DNA of 64,000 nt from Nitrosarchaeum sp. (GTDB lineage Archaea; Thermoproteota; Nitrososphaeria; Nitrososphaerales; Nitrosopumilaceae), in assembly GCA_025699025.1 (NCBI GenBank), contig JAILWJ010000001.1, positions 62,001 to 126,000 of the forward strand, read 5' to 3'. The translations under genes and the position numbers were made by a program. Of this stretch, positions 9,348-21,271 are shown piece by piece. Under the pieces are notes generated by a model. That model had not been told where the DNA came from. It searched no databases and saw only the letters and a program-made list of their open reading frames with translations. Numbering within the stretch: the first letter of the stretch is position 1; each line of letters opens with the position of its first letter.

Positions 9348-10622
9348 TTGGTCAAGAACGATCCTTTTGAGAATGCAACAAAACAAGTCAATGATGCATG
9401 TGATGTTCTTGGAATTAAAGACAAGGGATTGCGTGAATACCTTGCAACACCAAACAAAGTTTTGAGAGTTAAAATTCCTGTAAAGATGGATAATGGAAAA
9501 ATTAGAATGTTTACGGGCTTTAGAAGTCAACACAATAACGACAGAGGCCCATACAAAGGCGGTATCAGATATTTCAATCCTGAAGGTGGTGTTGAATACA
9601 TGGAACGCGAAGTCATGGCGCTTTCTTCTTGGATGACTTGGAAATGTGCCATTGTTGATATTCCATTAGGGGGAGGCAAAGGAGGAATCTATGTCAACCC
9701 AAAAACTGAAAAGCTCAGCGATGGGGAATTGGAAAGACTGACTAGGGGATTTGCGTACAAGATTTTTGAAATTATAGGACCTGGGAAAGATATTCCAGCA
9801 CCTGATGTCTATACAACTGGAAAAGAAATGACCCAAATCATGGATACGTTTAGCAAACTTAACAACAATATTTATTCTCCCGGTGTAATCACTGGAAAAC
9901 CAATCTCTATGGGCGGTTCTCTTGCAAGAAATGTTGCAACTGGATTGGGAACTGCATACTGTGTTAGAGAGGCAGCCAAAGTTTTGAAAATCAGTCTTAA
10001 AGGTGCCAAAGTTGTTTTGCAGGGATTCGGCAATGCATCTACTTTTGCAGGCGAATATCTTGAAAAAATGGGTGCCAAAATTATTGGTGTCAGTGATTCT
10101 AAAGGCTCCATTTTGATTCCAAATGGTGCAAAAGTTGCAAAGCTCATCGAGTACAAACAAAAGACAGGCTCTGTAGTTGGCTTTCCCGGAAGTAAAAAAG
10201 TCTCAACTGAGGAATTGCTAACCGCAAAATGTGATGTTTTGATTCCCGGAGCTTTGGAAAATCAAATCAACGCAAAAATTGCCAAGAACTTGAAATGCAA
10301 AATTATTGCCGAAGCTGCAAATGGGCCAACGTTACCTGAGGCTGATCCTATAATTTTTGACAAGAAAATTTTGGTTGTTCCAGATATTTTGGCAAACTCT
10401 GGTGGTGTGTGCATTTCATATCTTGAATGGGTGCAAAACAACATGGGCTACTATTGGAGCTTTGACGAAGTTGCAAATAAGATGGAATCAAACATCACAA
10501 GAGGATTCAAGGATTCCTATGAGGTGTCAAAGAAGCATAAAATCGACATGAGACGGGCAGCAATGGCTCTGGCTGTTCAAAGAGTCGTAGAAGCATTTGA
10601 ACAAAAAGGAATCTGGCCATAA
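9348..10622 (+). CDS. gdhA: Glutamate dehydrogenase
   Basis: Interconverts 2-oxoglutarate plus ammonium and glutamate with NAD(P)H, the likely entry of ammonium into amino acids. The 424-residue protein shows the glutamate-binding and catalytic lysine region PLGGGKGGI near residue 105, the DIPAPDV motif near 146, and the Rossmann signature GFGNAS near 225. The start is TTG. An ATG at 9335 is out of frame. The TATA spacing supports a leaderless TTG start. A P-II protein and a winged-helix regulator are encoded nearby. Confidence 0.95.
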   Translation: MVKNDPFENATKQVNDACDVLGIKDKGLREYLATPNKVLRVKIPVKMDNGKIRMFTGFRSQHNNDRGPYKGGIRYFNPEGGVEYMEREVMALSSWMTWKCAIVDIPLGGGKGGIYVNPKTEKLSDGELERLTRGFAYKIFEIIGPGKDIPAPDVYTTGKEMTQIMDTFSKLNNNIYSPGVITGKPISMGGSLARNVATGLGTAYCVREAAKVLKISLKGAKVVLQGFGNASTFAGEYLEKMGAKIIGVSDSKGSILIPNGAKVAKLIEYKQKTGSVVGFPGSKKVSTEELLTAKCDVLIPGALENQINAKIAKNLKCKIIAEAANGPTLPEADPIIFDKKILVVPDILANSGGVCISYLEWVQNNMGYYWSFDEVANKMESNITRGFKDSYEVSKKHKIDMRRAAMALAVQRVVEAFEQKGIWP

Positions 10623-10623
10623 A

Positions 10624-11001
10624 CTAAACTAGATACGACTCGTAACAAACCATCTGTTCTATAAACATAATTTTTCCCTTGGTAATTATTCTAAGCTTCC
10701 TTTTGAAGGATAGATCTATTTTGGTTCTTCTTTGAAGCAACTGAACTGCCTTTCCAGTTAGAATTCTTCCTTTCCTATCTCTGTCAAAAAGAATTATCAG
10801 TCTTTCATACTCTGAAACAGTATCTGCAAAATTTACCATCCCTCCAAACTTGTGAAATTCTAAAATTTTTCCATCAAATCCAACTTTTCTAAGCGCATTG
10901 GCATCTCTCTTTCCTTCAACTACCACTGCGCTCTCTTTCATGGAGTTCAACTCCGAGATAAAATTTCTTATTCCGTCAATCTCTTGTTCTGTAACTAGCA
11001 C
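10624..11001 (-). CDS. Small Toprim-domain protein (UPF0292-like)
   Basis: A 125-residue stand-alone Toprim domain. The conserved glutamate is in VVVEGKRDANAL near residue 29 and the acidic pair in ILFDRDRKGRILT near 73. Toprim domains bind a metal and act on phosphodiester bonds in primases, topoisomerases and OLD nucleases. Stand-alone archaeal members of this type remain without assigned function. It is convergent with gdhA, with stop codons one base apart. Confidence 0.75.
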   Translation of the reverse strand: MLVTEQEIDGIRNFISELNSMKESAVVVEGKRDANALRKVGFDGKILEFHKFGGMVNFADTVSEYERLIILFDRDRKGRILTGKAVQLLQRRTKIDLSFKRKLRIITKGKIMFIEQMVCYESYLV

Positions 11002-11050
11002 ACCGATGAATCCACTTTAACATATTAAGCACTTTTGGTAAAAATCTCTT

Positions 11051-11734
11051 GTGAGTGATGTATTACTGGTACAAAATACCATGATGGAAGGTTCTGGACA
11101 TTTGGGTGATCTTTTGATGCAAGATGGTTTTGATATCCATCTAACTTATGCAAAAAAAGAGAAAATTCCAGAAGATAATTTTTCTCTAGTCGTGATTCTA
11201 GGGGCTCCTGAGAGTGCAAATGATGATTTACAGTACTTGCTAGATGAACAAAAACTCATCAGGAAATCAGTCCAGAGTGACATTCCGGTACTTGGGATAT
11301 GTTTGGGTTCGCAATTAATTGCAAAAGCGTTTGGAGCAAGGGTGTATCGCGGGCCAAAAAAAGAGATTGGTTTTTACAATGATCTTGTATTGGACGGTAA
11401 TTCGAATTTATTTTCAGGATTCAAAAACCCATTCACTGTTTTTCACTGGCATGGTGATACATTTGATCTGCCTGATGGTGCCACTAGATTAGCACATTCG
11501 GCAATGTATCAAAACCAAGCATTTCAAATAAAGAGTGCAGTGGGGCTTCAATTTCATTTAGAGGTAAATGAGGAAATGGTGAATCTTTGGTTAGATAAAA
11601 CTCAGGAAAATCTGAAAAAAACTCCTTACATCAATCCTGACAAAATCAGATCTGACATTGATGAAAATATATCAATTGTGAAAAATAATATGGAGAATTT
11701 TTACAATAATTTCAAAACTGCATTTCATCTTTGA
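11051..11734 (+). CDS. Class I glutamine amidotransferase (GMP-synthase-like)
   Basis: A 227-residue stand-alone class I glutaminase domain. The nucleophile is Cys84 in LGICLGSQ, and the His/Glu partners are in LQFHLEV near residue 177. Related single-domain proteins hydrolyse glutamine or act as gamma-glutamyl hydrolases. No synthetase partner is fused or adjacent. GTG at 11051 is the start. A TATA-like sequence could not be clearly assigned because the upstream Toprim gene is divergent and only 49 bp away. Confidence 0.78.
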   Translation: MSDVLLVQNTMMEGSGHLGDLLMQDGFDIHLTYAKKEKIPEDNFSLVVILGAPESANDDLQYLLDEQKLIRKSVQSDIPVLGICLGSQLIAKAFGARVYRGPKKEIGFYNDLVLDGNSNLFSGFKNPFTVFHWHGDTFDLPDGATRLAHSAMYQNQAFQIKSAVGLQFHLEVNEEMVNLWLDKTQENLKKTPYINPDKIRSDIDENISIVKNNMENFYNNFKTAFHL

Positions 11735-14692
<2,958 letters not shown>

Positions 14693-14778
14693 GCTATTCC
14701 TAACACTTTCTTTTCTTGAATTACTAGTTGGTTACGGGTGAAAAGCTTATTATAATTTAAAACAGCAATTCGGTTATT

Positions 14779-15129
14779 ATGGCATCTGAACAAACACAAA
14801 AGATGATCACTGTGACTCCAAAAGCAGCTGAAAAGATCAAAGAGTTCATGAAAGAAGAAGCCGAAAACCCTGAATATCTTAGAGTATATGTTCAAGGCGG
14901 CGGTTGCTCTGGTCTGTCATACGGAATGGGCTTTGAAAAAGCACCAGAAGAAGATGACTTGGTAATGGAGGAAAACGGCGTGAAACTTTTAGTAGATAGC
15001 TACAGTGTAGACCATCTAAAAGGTGCAAACGTGGACTATATTGAAAGCCTAATGGGCTCTGGATTTAAAATCAACAATCCAAATGTTGTAAAATCCTGTT
15101 CATGTGGTCACTCTTTTAGCACTGAATAA
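14779..15129 (+). CDS. HesB/IscA-family iron-sulfur cluster assembly protein
   Basis: An A-type Fe-S carrier of 116 residues. The three cluster-ligand cysteines are visible: one in GGGCSGLSYGM near residue 40 and the pair in KSCSCGHSF near 109-111. A short poorly conserved N-terminus precedes the domain (MITVTPKAAEKIKEF). It probably passes Fe-S clusters to apo-enzymes such as the radical SAM protein at 39012 or dehydratases of the carbon cycle. A TATA-like TTATAATTTAAAA lies about 27 nt upstream. Confidence 0.9.
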   Translation: MASEQTQKMITVTPKAAEKIKEFMKEEAENPEYLRVYVQGGGCSGLSYGMGFEKAPEEDDLVMEENGVKLLVDSYSVDHLKGANVDYIESLMGSGFKINNPNVVKSCSCGHSFSTE

Positions 15130-15150
15130 TCACATTATTTTTCATTTTTA

Positions 15151-15215
15151 GACAATCCTAGTGTAAACTAGGCATGTGGGCATTTGACCCGCCTTCGCAC
15201 ACAATTTTGCGATAC
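15151..15215 (+). other. GC-rich structured intergenic segment upstream of dnaG
   Basis: A compact, unusually GC-rich stretch between the IscA-like gene and dnaG. It holds a perfect 6-bp hairpin with a GTAA (GNRA-type) tetraloop, CCTAGT-GTAA-ACTAGG at 15157-15172. Next come complementary GTGGGC and GCC/CAC segments and a CGCA/TGCG pair. No tRNA T-loop or coding frame is seen. It may be a small RNA, a terminator or a leader element. Confidence 0.3.
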
Positions 15216-15216
15216 C

Positions 15217-15226
15217 CTCATATATC
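15217..15226 (+). promoter_or_regulatory. TATA box of dnaG
   Basis: CTCATATATC lies about 50 nt upstream of the dnaG ATG, so the message should carry a 5' leader of about 25 nt. That leader contains the AAGGAG at 15256-15261, an SD-like site 10 nt from the ATG, which is rare in this window. Confidence 0.45.
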
Positions 15227-15271
15227 GAAACCAGAGAGTCAAATTATGATAATTAAGGAGATGAAGTTAGT

Positions 15272-16417
15272 ATGTCCAGTAAATCAGGAATTGTCAAATA
15301 TCATGTTAAGCTTTCCTTTGAAGTTGATGGGCTCGTTGAAAGAGCAGACATAATCGGAGCCATCTTTGGCCAAACAGAAGGACTGTTGGGCCCGGAGATG
15401 AATCTGAATGAACTGCAACGAGTTTCCAAAGTCGGGCGTATTGAAGTAAACTCAAAGTCTACTGCAAACACGACTATAGGCGATGCTTTGATTCCAATGA
15501 GTACTGATATTGATACCTGTGCATTGATTGCAGCAGGCATTGAAAGCATTGACAAAGTTGGTCCTTTTGACTGCACTTTCAGGCTTGAAGCAATTGATGA
15601 TGTCAGGGCCGCAAAGAAAGATGATATTGTAAGACGTGCAAAGGAAATCAAACAGCGCTGGGCGACAAAAACCGTAAGCGAGGGAGAAAGCATGCTAAAA
15701 GATGTACACGCTGGCGATTCTGGAAAATTGGCAACATATGGGCCATCCAAATTGACATGTAGTTCTGGCGTATTTGATTCAAAATGGATTATTCTAGTTG
15801 AGGGAAGAGCAGACGTGATCAATCTTCTCAGAGCTGGATATGACAATGCGATTGCTATTGAGGGTGCAAAAATCGATGAATCCATCAAAGAACTATGTGC
15901 CTCAAAAGATACCATAGTGGCATTCACTGATGGTGATAGAGCAGGCGGGTTTATTCTCAAAGAACTTCGCTCAGTTGTTCCATTAGACTATGAACTGCGC
16001 GCAGACACTGGCATCGAAGTTGAAGAACTGTCTCCGGAAAGAATTGATCAGATTCTTCGACCTGTAGCTGATCAAATCAAGTCTGGAGTGACTGCTCCAA
16101 CTTTGAAAAGTGAGGATGATAAGCCGCTAGCTGAAATGGCATCCAAAGTATTTTCAAACCTGAACGAGACTCTGGAGGCAATAGCCTTAGACGGAGATCA
16201 AAAAGAAGTATTCAAGGTTCCAATCAGTGAGGTTGTCAGCAAGCTTTCTACACAATCCGGAATAAAATACCTCTTCCTTGACGGTATCATCACGCAGAGA
16301 CTTTTAGAGGGTGCCAAAAATGCTGGAATCCAATATGTAATTGGGCACAGAGTTGCAAAGTTGACCAACTCTGACGGAATGACTCTAAAGACATTCAGTG
16401 ACTTGGGTGTAGCATAG
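15272..16417 (+). CDS. dnaG: Archaeal DnaG-like primase / exosome subunit
   Basis: A 381-residue archaeal DnaG. The N-terminal region (KYHVKLSFEVDGLVERADIIG) is characteristic of the archaeal form, followed by a Toprim domain at about 165-250 with the conserved glutamate in ILVEGRADV and the acidic motif in AFTDGDRAGG. In Sulfolobus the protein is a core part of the RNA exosome with poly(A)-binding ability, and primase activity has also been reported. An SD-like AAGGAG precedes the ATG. RibK follows 9 bp downstream. Confidence 0.93.
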   Translation: MSSKSGIVKYHVKLSFEVDGLVERADIIGAIFGQTEGLLGPEMNLNELQRVSKVGRIEVNSKSTANTTIGDALIPMSTDIDTCALIAAGIESIDKVGPFDCTFRLEAIDDVRAAKKDDIVRRAKEIKQRWATKTVSEGESMLKDVHAGDSGKLATYGPSKLTCSSGVFDSKWIILVEGRADVINLLRAGYDNAIAIEGAKIDESIKELCASKDTIVAFTDGDRAGGFILKELRSVVPLDYELRADTGIEVEELSPERIDQILRPVADQIKSGVTAPTLKSEDDKPLAEMASKVFSNLNETLEAIALDGDQKEVFKVPISEVVSKLSTQSGIKYLFLDGIITQRLLEGAKNAGIQYVIGHRVAKLTNSDGMTLKTFSDLGVA

Positions 16418-16426
16418 GCTTTCTAG

Positions 16427-17110
16427 ATGACTGAACTAAAAATTCAGCACATTCTAACCCTCACACATCTTTTATCCAAAGGAGCAAAACACAACTTTGT
16501 CACAGTTACCACCGCATCATTGGGAAAAAGCATAAGAAAATCCCAACAGGCAGCATCAAAGCATTTGTTGGAACTGGAAAACAACCAATTCATAGAACGA
16601 ATAATCAACGGTAGGAACATTTCAGTCAAAATTACTCCAAAAGGATTCTCTGAAATGGTCAAACTGTCGACCGTCCTCCAAAAAAGCCTCGACTCATCTC
16701 CTGCACATGTTGAGTTAAAAGGAACATTGGTTTCTGGAATGGGCGAAGGCGCATACTATATGTCCTTGAGGGGATACACCAATCAATTCAAATCAAAAAT
16801 CGGATACATTCCATTTCCTGGAACATTAAATGTCAGGCTGGACAAAAAAATGCATCAAGAGGCAATCAAACAGTTCGAGTCACTTGATGGTATTCTGATC
16901 AAGAGCTTTTCTGATGGAAAACGGACATATGGGTGGGTGAAATGCTTTCCTGCCAAACTTAACCAATCAATTAACTGCCAACTAATAATTTTGGAGAGGA
17001 CGCACCACGATGATTCCATAATTGAGCTAATCTCCAAAGTATGCATTAGAAAGTCGGGACGCCTAAAAGACGGCTCTAAAGTTACCATCAAGATCCCGAT
17101 ACAGTCTTAG
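16427..17110 (+). CDS. ribK: CTP-dependent riboflavin kinase with winged-helix N-terminus
   Basis: Phosphorylates riboflavin to FMN using CTP, the archaeal route. The C-terminal half (about 95-225) carries the RibK signatures LVSGMGEGAYYMSL and GYIPFPGTLNVRLD. The N-terminal half (1-85) is a winged helix (SIRKSQQAASKHLLELENN), a known fusion that suggests it also regulates transcription. It overlaps nothing but follows dnaG by 9 bp. The FAD synthase gene, the next step, lies 480 bp further on the opposite strand. Confidence 0.9.
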   Translation: MTELKIQHILTLTHLLSKGAKHNFVTVTTASLGKSIRKSQQAASKHLLELENNQFIERIINGRNISVKITPKGFSEMVKLSTVLQKSLDSSPAHVELKGTLVSGMGEGAYYMSLRGYTNQFKSKIGYIPFPGTLNVRLDKKMHQEAIKQFESLDGILIKSFSDGKRTYGWVKCFPAKLNQSINCQLIILERTHHDDSIIELISKVCIRKSGRLKDGSKVTIKIPIQS

Positions 17111-17147
17111 CAAAAAATTGATTAACTCTATCTCAATAGATTAACTG

Positions 17148-17585
17148 TTGTTCAAACAAATCACCGTTGCAATCATCACTCCCGTACATGACAAAAAATC
17201 ATTTGATCTTGGATTGCAATTGGCAAAGAAATTTGAATGCCCTCTATCTGTAGTTGAATGCTTTTATCAAAAGCCTCCGATGTTTCATTTCTTTGAGACT
17301 AAATCTGACAAATTAGCATTGCAAAAACGCAAGAACAAAATCAAAGGTGAGCTTGAAAAATGGGAGCGCCTTGCCAAAAAAGCTAATGTCTCAATCAAGA
17401 CAAAATTCGCTTTGACTGACTCTATTGCTCATTGGGTGATTGATTACGTCAATGAAAACAAGATTGACTTGTTAATTGTTGATTATCCGAAACTGTCCTT
17501 GACTGAATCAAACCATTACAATGAAATTATCAACACAATTCATCATGATGCAAAATGTAATGTGTTGACTGCAAAACAGTGCTGA
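17148..17585 (+). CDS. Universal stress protein family
   Basis: A 145-residue UspA-fold protein: an N-terminal strand FKQITVAIITPVHD and a C-terminal strand-helix segment (IDLLIVDYPK) with the expected alpha/beta alternation. The ATP-binding G-x2-G-x9-G(S/T) motif of many Usp proteins is not evident, so nucleotide binding is doubtful. The start is TTG at 17148. It ends 2 bp before the convergent FAD synthase gene. Confidence 0.7.
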   Translation: MFKQITVAIITPVHDKKSFDLGLQLAKKFECPLSVVECFYQKPPMFHFFETKSDKLALQKRKNKIKGELEKWERLAKKANVSIKTKFALTDSIAHWVIDYVNENKIDLLIVDYPKLSLTESNHYNEIINTIHHDAKCNVLTAKQC

Positions 17586-17587
17586 TC

Positions 17588-18208
17588 TTAAATCCCGTGA
17601 ATTGATTCACCGTATTCTTTTTCAATCTTTGAGCTAGAGCTTTCAGGAATTGGCGATTGCAACCTTGCGACATTGGCATTCAGGTTGATTCTTTTGCATC
17701 CATCTATGATGAATTTCTCTTGGTGAACTTGATCATATCCAAGTGCAATAATTTGAGGCCTCACTAGATTTACCGTCTTGAAAATGTCTTCCTCTTGTCC
17801 TACAAGGCAAAGATCTACCATTTTCAATGAATTGACCAGCTCTTGTCTTTGCTCTTGACTGTGGAGTGGCTTTCTTTTTTTCATTCTTACTGCAGTATTG
17901 TCCGTTGCAACTACGACTATGAGGACGTCGCCTAGATCTTTTGCTGCATTCAGGGTGTAAATATGTCCCGGATGGATAATGTCAAAGACTCCTCCTGCTA
18001 GAACCACCTTTAAAGAGTCTCTTCCAATCTCTGTCAGTGTTTTTCTATCTTCGTTGATCAGTTGATTTTTGATCAACTCGTCAATCTTTGAATTAATCAA
18101 TGCTTCTGGGAGCCTGTTTTTTTCTTGAATGATGCTAATGGGTGATCTTCCATTCAAATTACTGACATACATTGCTGATAAGATTGATTTTTCAGATGAT
18201 TCCAACAC
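17588..18208 (-). CDS. ribL: FAD synthase (RibL-type cytidylyltransferase) with N-terminal helix-turn-helix
   Basis: Adenylylates FMN to FAD. The C-terminal two thirds is a nucleotidyltransferase: LAGGVFDIIHPGHIYTL contains the HxGH motif near residue 80 and ALGYDQVHQEKF sits in the position of the GYDQ motif. Residues 1-65 form a small winged-helix-like domain (ISIIQEKNRLPEALINSKI), as also in RibK next door. The start is GTG. Together with RibK this covers riboflavin to FAD. A glycerol-phosphate cytidylyltransferase role is less likely given context. Confidence 0.85.
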   Translation of the reverse strand: MLESSEKSILSAMYVSNLNGRSPISIIQEKNRLPEALINSKIDELIKNQLINEDRKTLTEIGRDSLKVVLAGGVFDIIHPGHIYTLNAAKDLGDVLIVVVATDNTAVRMKKRKPLHSQEQRQELVNSLKMVDLCLVGQEEDIFKTVNLVRPQIIALGYDQVHQEKFIIDGCKRINLNANVARLQSPIPESSSSKIEKEYGESIHGI

Positions 18209-18245
18209 GTTTTCTCCAGCGAACTCTCTTTAATTCGTTATTTGC

Positions 18246-19283
18246 TCACATTTTTGGCTCTAGGCCTTTGGCTAGTCTTAGTGCATCTACCAACCCGTCC
18301 GCATACCCTATGCTCAGCACCGCCACCTCATCTTGACCATCTTCGAGGAATTTTTCTGCATCCTGAATATACAACTCTGCATTTTCCAAAATTACTTGGA
18401 ATTCTTTTTGGTCTTTGTAGTATGGTGTTACTTCTTCTAGCGCCTCCCTTACCATTGGGACGTATCTTTTCATCATCTGTTTTGCAATCTTTGTTGTCTT
18501 TTCCGAATTATCCATTGGCTCATCAAGACATCTCCCAAGAATTTTCAGTGCGTCTGATTCTGTAAAATGCAGTCGACCTGTAATTATTATTGTATGTGGT
18601 GGCTTTCCAAAGTCTGTTTTCTTTAGGCTGGAAATCTTGCCTGAAACTATTGATTGATCTCTGAACCCTATTCTTGATGCAACTATTGCATATGTAGATT
18701 CGCCGATCACGTTTCTTTTTTGACTCTTTTCAGTATCTATTAGTCCAGTAAGGGCGTCTTTTGGTTCCAAAAAAAAGTCCTTGTCTTGATTATACTCTAG
18801 CAGTAGAACTGTATGGTTTCCTTCTATGATGTTTTTGTAAATGACATAGTATGGTGTGGTTAATGACTTCATCTCACTCATAATTGTTGCAATCCGTCCT
18901 AGCTTGTAGAAATGAAGGCCGCATTCACCTATCATTGAGGTAAGCGAAGATGACGCATGAATCGAATACGTCTTTATTTTTTCTTCTATTGCCCTTGTTC
19001 TTAATTCTATGTGTGTAGTTGCAATGTAAGGATCTCCGTAAGATAGCAGTACCACTTTTTTCTTTTTTGCATTCTCTAGAATCTCTTTACCGTCTTCAAC
19101 CAGCCACCTTTTTGCGGGTTTGAATTCGCCGTTGGTCATCTTTTTGATTTTCTCTAAATCTGCCTTGCTGATTGGACTGGTGAATTGTTCTATGTATACA
19201 ATGTCTGCTTTTGCTAGAACATCTGTAGCTTCAACAGGGATTGACTTTGAACCTGAGATTCCTAATCCTATGAACCAGAGCAT
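18246..19283 (-). CDS. dphB: Diphthine synthase fused to a C-terminal DUF357 domain
   Basis: Methylates the EF-2 histidine derivative on the way to diphthamide, using SAM. Residues 1-260 match the family (MLWFIGLGISG, VLLSYGDPYIATTH, and HASSSLTSMIGECGLHFYK). The last about 80 residues (from QMMKRYVPMV; IQDAEKFLEDGQDEVAVLSIGYADGLVDA) form a helical DUF357 domain, normally a separate small archaeal protein. The ATG overlaps the lysK stop codon by one base, so the two are coupled, though no pathway link is known. Confidence 0.92.
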   Translation of the reverse strand: MLWFIGLGISGSKSIPVEATDVLAKADIVYIEQFTSPISKADLEKIKKMTNGEFKPAKRWLVEDGKEILENAKKKKVVLLSYGDPYIATTHIELRTRAIEEKIKTYSIHASSSLTSMIGECGLHFYKLGRIATIMSEMKSLTTPYYVIYKNIIEGNHTVLLLEYNQDKDFFLEPKDALTGLIDTEKSQKRNVIGESTYAIVASRIGFRDQSIVSGKISSLKKTDFGKPPHTIIITGRLHFTESDALKILGRCLDEPMDNSEKTTKIAKQMMKRYVPMVREALEEVTPYYKDQKEFQVILENAELYIQDAEKFLEDGQDEVAVLSIGYADGLVDALRLAKGLEPKM

Positions 19284-20410
19284 TACTGAATGGTTCTATC
19301 ATGTAGTCTTTTTAAATGCTGTAGTGTTTTTTTGAGGATTTCTATTCCTCTTAGATATTCCTCAATGGATACTTTCTCGTCTATGGTGTGTGCCTCATGA
19401 GGATCACCTGGGCCATAAGTCACTACTGGGATGTTCCATTGGTTGCCAATCACGTTCATGTCTCCTGTCCCTGTTTTTCTAATCAGTGTGGGTCTTGCAT
19501 GCTCTATCTCCATCACTCCTAGTGTGAATGCTCTTACGAGTGGCGAATCATGTGGAGCTTCAAACGGCTCTGTTTCATCAATTATTGAATAAAATGCCTC
19601 CACCTTTCTCTTTTCTGCAATGTCTTTTACAAGTGTTGCAATCTTTTGCTCAATTGACTTGCAATTCATGTCTACTGGGATTCTAATGTCAAAAGTCGTT
19701 TCACAGTCTTTTGGTGTTACATTGTGACTTGTCCCGCCTTTGATTTCTGTAATTGTCGCAGTTAGAAGCATTCCCTTTGACTTTTTTTCCTGTCCCTCTT
19801 CTAGTCTCTCTTTGAGGTCTTTTGCAAATATCATTGACTCTTGTATTGCATTCTTTGAAAGCCATGGCGCACTGGCATGCGAACTATCTTCCACACTTAT
19901 TTTGAGATTGATTGCAAGTCTGCCTTTGTATGCGATTGTGACTTGTTTTATTCCACTGGGTTCTCCGAAAATTGCATAGTCAATATCCATGTCATTTTTG
20001 ACCAGGTTCTTTATTCCTGTTGCGTTTCCTTCTTCGTCCACTGCACCTACGAAGATTATTGTTCCGTTGTTGTTCTGGATTGATGCTGCTGCAAAAAGCA
20101 TCGCCATCAGTGGCGCTTTTGCATCAGATGCTCCTCTTCCATAGAGTGAATCTCCTTCTTTTCTGACTTTGACTTTTCCAGGAACTACATCCATGTGACC
20201 GCAGAGAAGAATCTTTGGAGAACCTGAGCCTTTCTTTGCAATAATGTTTCCAACTTCGTCAATGTGGATGTCTTCAAATCCTAAATCATCACACTTGTCT
20301 GCAAGAAATTCTGCCATTGGTTTTTCACTCAGAGATGGGGTGTACAGTCTCAGTGCTTTTTCAAGCATCTTCACTGCAAATCGTGGTGTAACTGTAAAGT
20401 TTGTGTCCAA
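19283..20410 (-). CDS. lysK: [LysW]-lysine/ornithine hydrolase (M20 peptidase family)
   Basis: Releases lysine (and, in archaea with a shared pathway, ornithine) from the LysW carrier. The 375-residue protein has the dinuclear-metal peptidase layout: LLCGHMDVVPG near residue 70, GRGASDAKAPLMA near 90, and AVDEEGNATGI near 120. A C-terminal metal ligand is in YGPGDPHEAHTIDE. The start is TTG at 20410, 3 bp after the lysX stop. The last carrier-pathway gene of the operon, followed by dphB. Confidence 0.9.
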   Translation of the reverse strand: MDTNFTVTPRFAVKMLEKALRLYTPSLSEKPMAEFLADKCDDLGFEDIHIDEVGNIIAKKGSGSPKILLCGHMDVVPGKVKVRKEGDSLYGRGASDAKAPLMAMLFAAASIQNNNGTIIFVGAVDEEGNATGIKNLVKNDMDIDYAIFGEPSGIKQVTIAYKGRLAINLKISVEDSSHASAPWLSKNAIQESMIFAKDLKERLEEGQEKKSKGMLLTATITEIKGGTSHNVTPKDCETTFDIRIPVDMNCKSIEQKIATLVKDIAEKRKVEAFYSIIDETEPFEAPHDSPLVRAFTLGVMEIEHARPTLIRKTGTGDMNVIGNQWNIPVVTYGPGDPHEAHTIDEKVSIEEYLRGIEILKKTLQHLKRLHDRTIQ

Positions 20411-20413
20411 TTC

Positions 20414-21271
20414 TTACTTTCTAAATCCCAAGGCGTAATTTAGCATTAAAGAAGGAATATCCACACCGCATACTCTGACAGTATTTTTGTACTCTGTTGT
20501 ATTATTAACTTCATGAACGACTAGTCCTTTGTCGTCGCTTTCCATCAAATCTACTCCTACAATGTCTCCCTGGACTGCATTCTTTGCCTTTATGCACATC
20601 TCCTCCATCTCTGGTGTCACCTTGCATTCTTGAGCAATTCCGCCTAATGCCATGTTTGTCTTCCAGTTTCCATTGCCTGACGTACGATAAATTGCTGCCA
20701 CTATCTTATCGCCTACCATGATTGCTCTTATGTCTCTTGGAGGTCTTTTGACAAATTCTTCCAAATAATGAATCTGATAAATTGGATACATGTTTTCCCT
20801 GCTCTCAATAATTCCTTCTGCCGAGTCTCTGTCATTTAATTTTGAAATTAGTCTTCCCCAACTCCCAACTGTTGGCTTGATGACTCTTGGATAACCCTGC
20901 TTGTCTAGTGCTTCAAGTGCTGCTTCTTTGGAAAACGCCACAGTCGCATTGGGTGTTGGCACCCCAGATTTTTTTAGTAACATGTGGGTGAAAAGCTTGT
21001 TTCCTGCAAAAATACCTGTGTTGAGACAGTTAATGACTTTGACTCCCAGTCCTTCTAGTGCTGCAGTAGAGTGCAAATTCCTATAATAACTGACACACCG
21101 CTGAATTACAATCCCATAGTCTTCTGGTTTTTTTTCTAAATCTACTGCTACTTTCTTGCAATCTACCATCTGTATGTTTATGTTGTTTTTTATTCCGGCC
21201 TCTAACAGAGCCTTTTCTTCCCAACGGATGGTATCATAAAGAATTGTGATATCGGGATTCACTGTCCCCAA
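20414..21271 (-). CDS. lysX: LysX: [LysW]-aminoadipate ligase (RimK-type ATP-grasp)
   Basis: Joins the amino group of alpha-aminoadipate to the C-terminal residue of the LysW carrier with ATP. The 285-residue ATP-grasp ligase shows KPTVGSWGRLISK near residue 135 and the metal-binding VVHEVNNTTEYKN near 255. The substrate-recognition region reads SGNGNWKTNMALGG. The tryptophan before K-T-N resembles LysX proteins, whereas the paralogue at 26193 has GGFKTN. It starts with TTG inside lysW1, overlapping it by 13 bp, and sits next to lysK and homocitrate synthase, all supporting the lysine branch. Confidence 0.85.
   Translation of the reverse strand: MGTVNPDITILYDTIRWEEKALLEAGIKNNINIQMVDCKKVAVDLEKKPEDYGIVIQRCVSYYRNLHSTAALEGLGVKVINCLNTGIFAGNKLFTHMLLKKSGVPTPNATVAFSKEAALEALDKQGYPRVIKPTVGSWGRLISKLNDRDSAEGIIESRENMYPIYQIHYLEEFVKRPPRDIRAIMVGDKIVAAIYRTSGNGNWKTNMALGGIAQECKVTPEMEEMCIKAKNAVQGDIVGVDLMESDDKGLVVHEVNNTTEYKNTVRVCGVDIPSLMLNYALGFRK

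Noticed and set aside
15130-15271. Possible tRNA gene before dnaG
   Set aside because: No T-loop, acceptor stem or anticodon arm can be drawn. Only hairpins are present.
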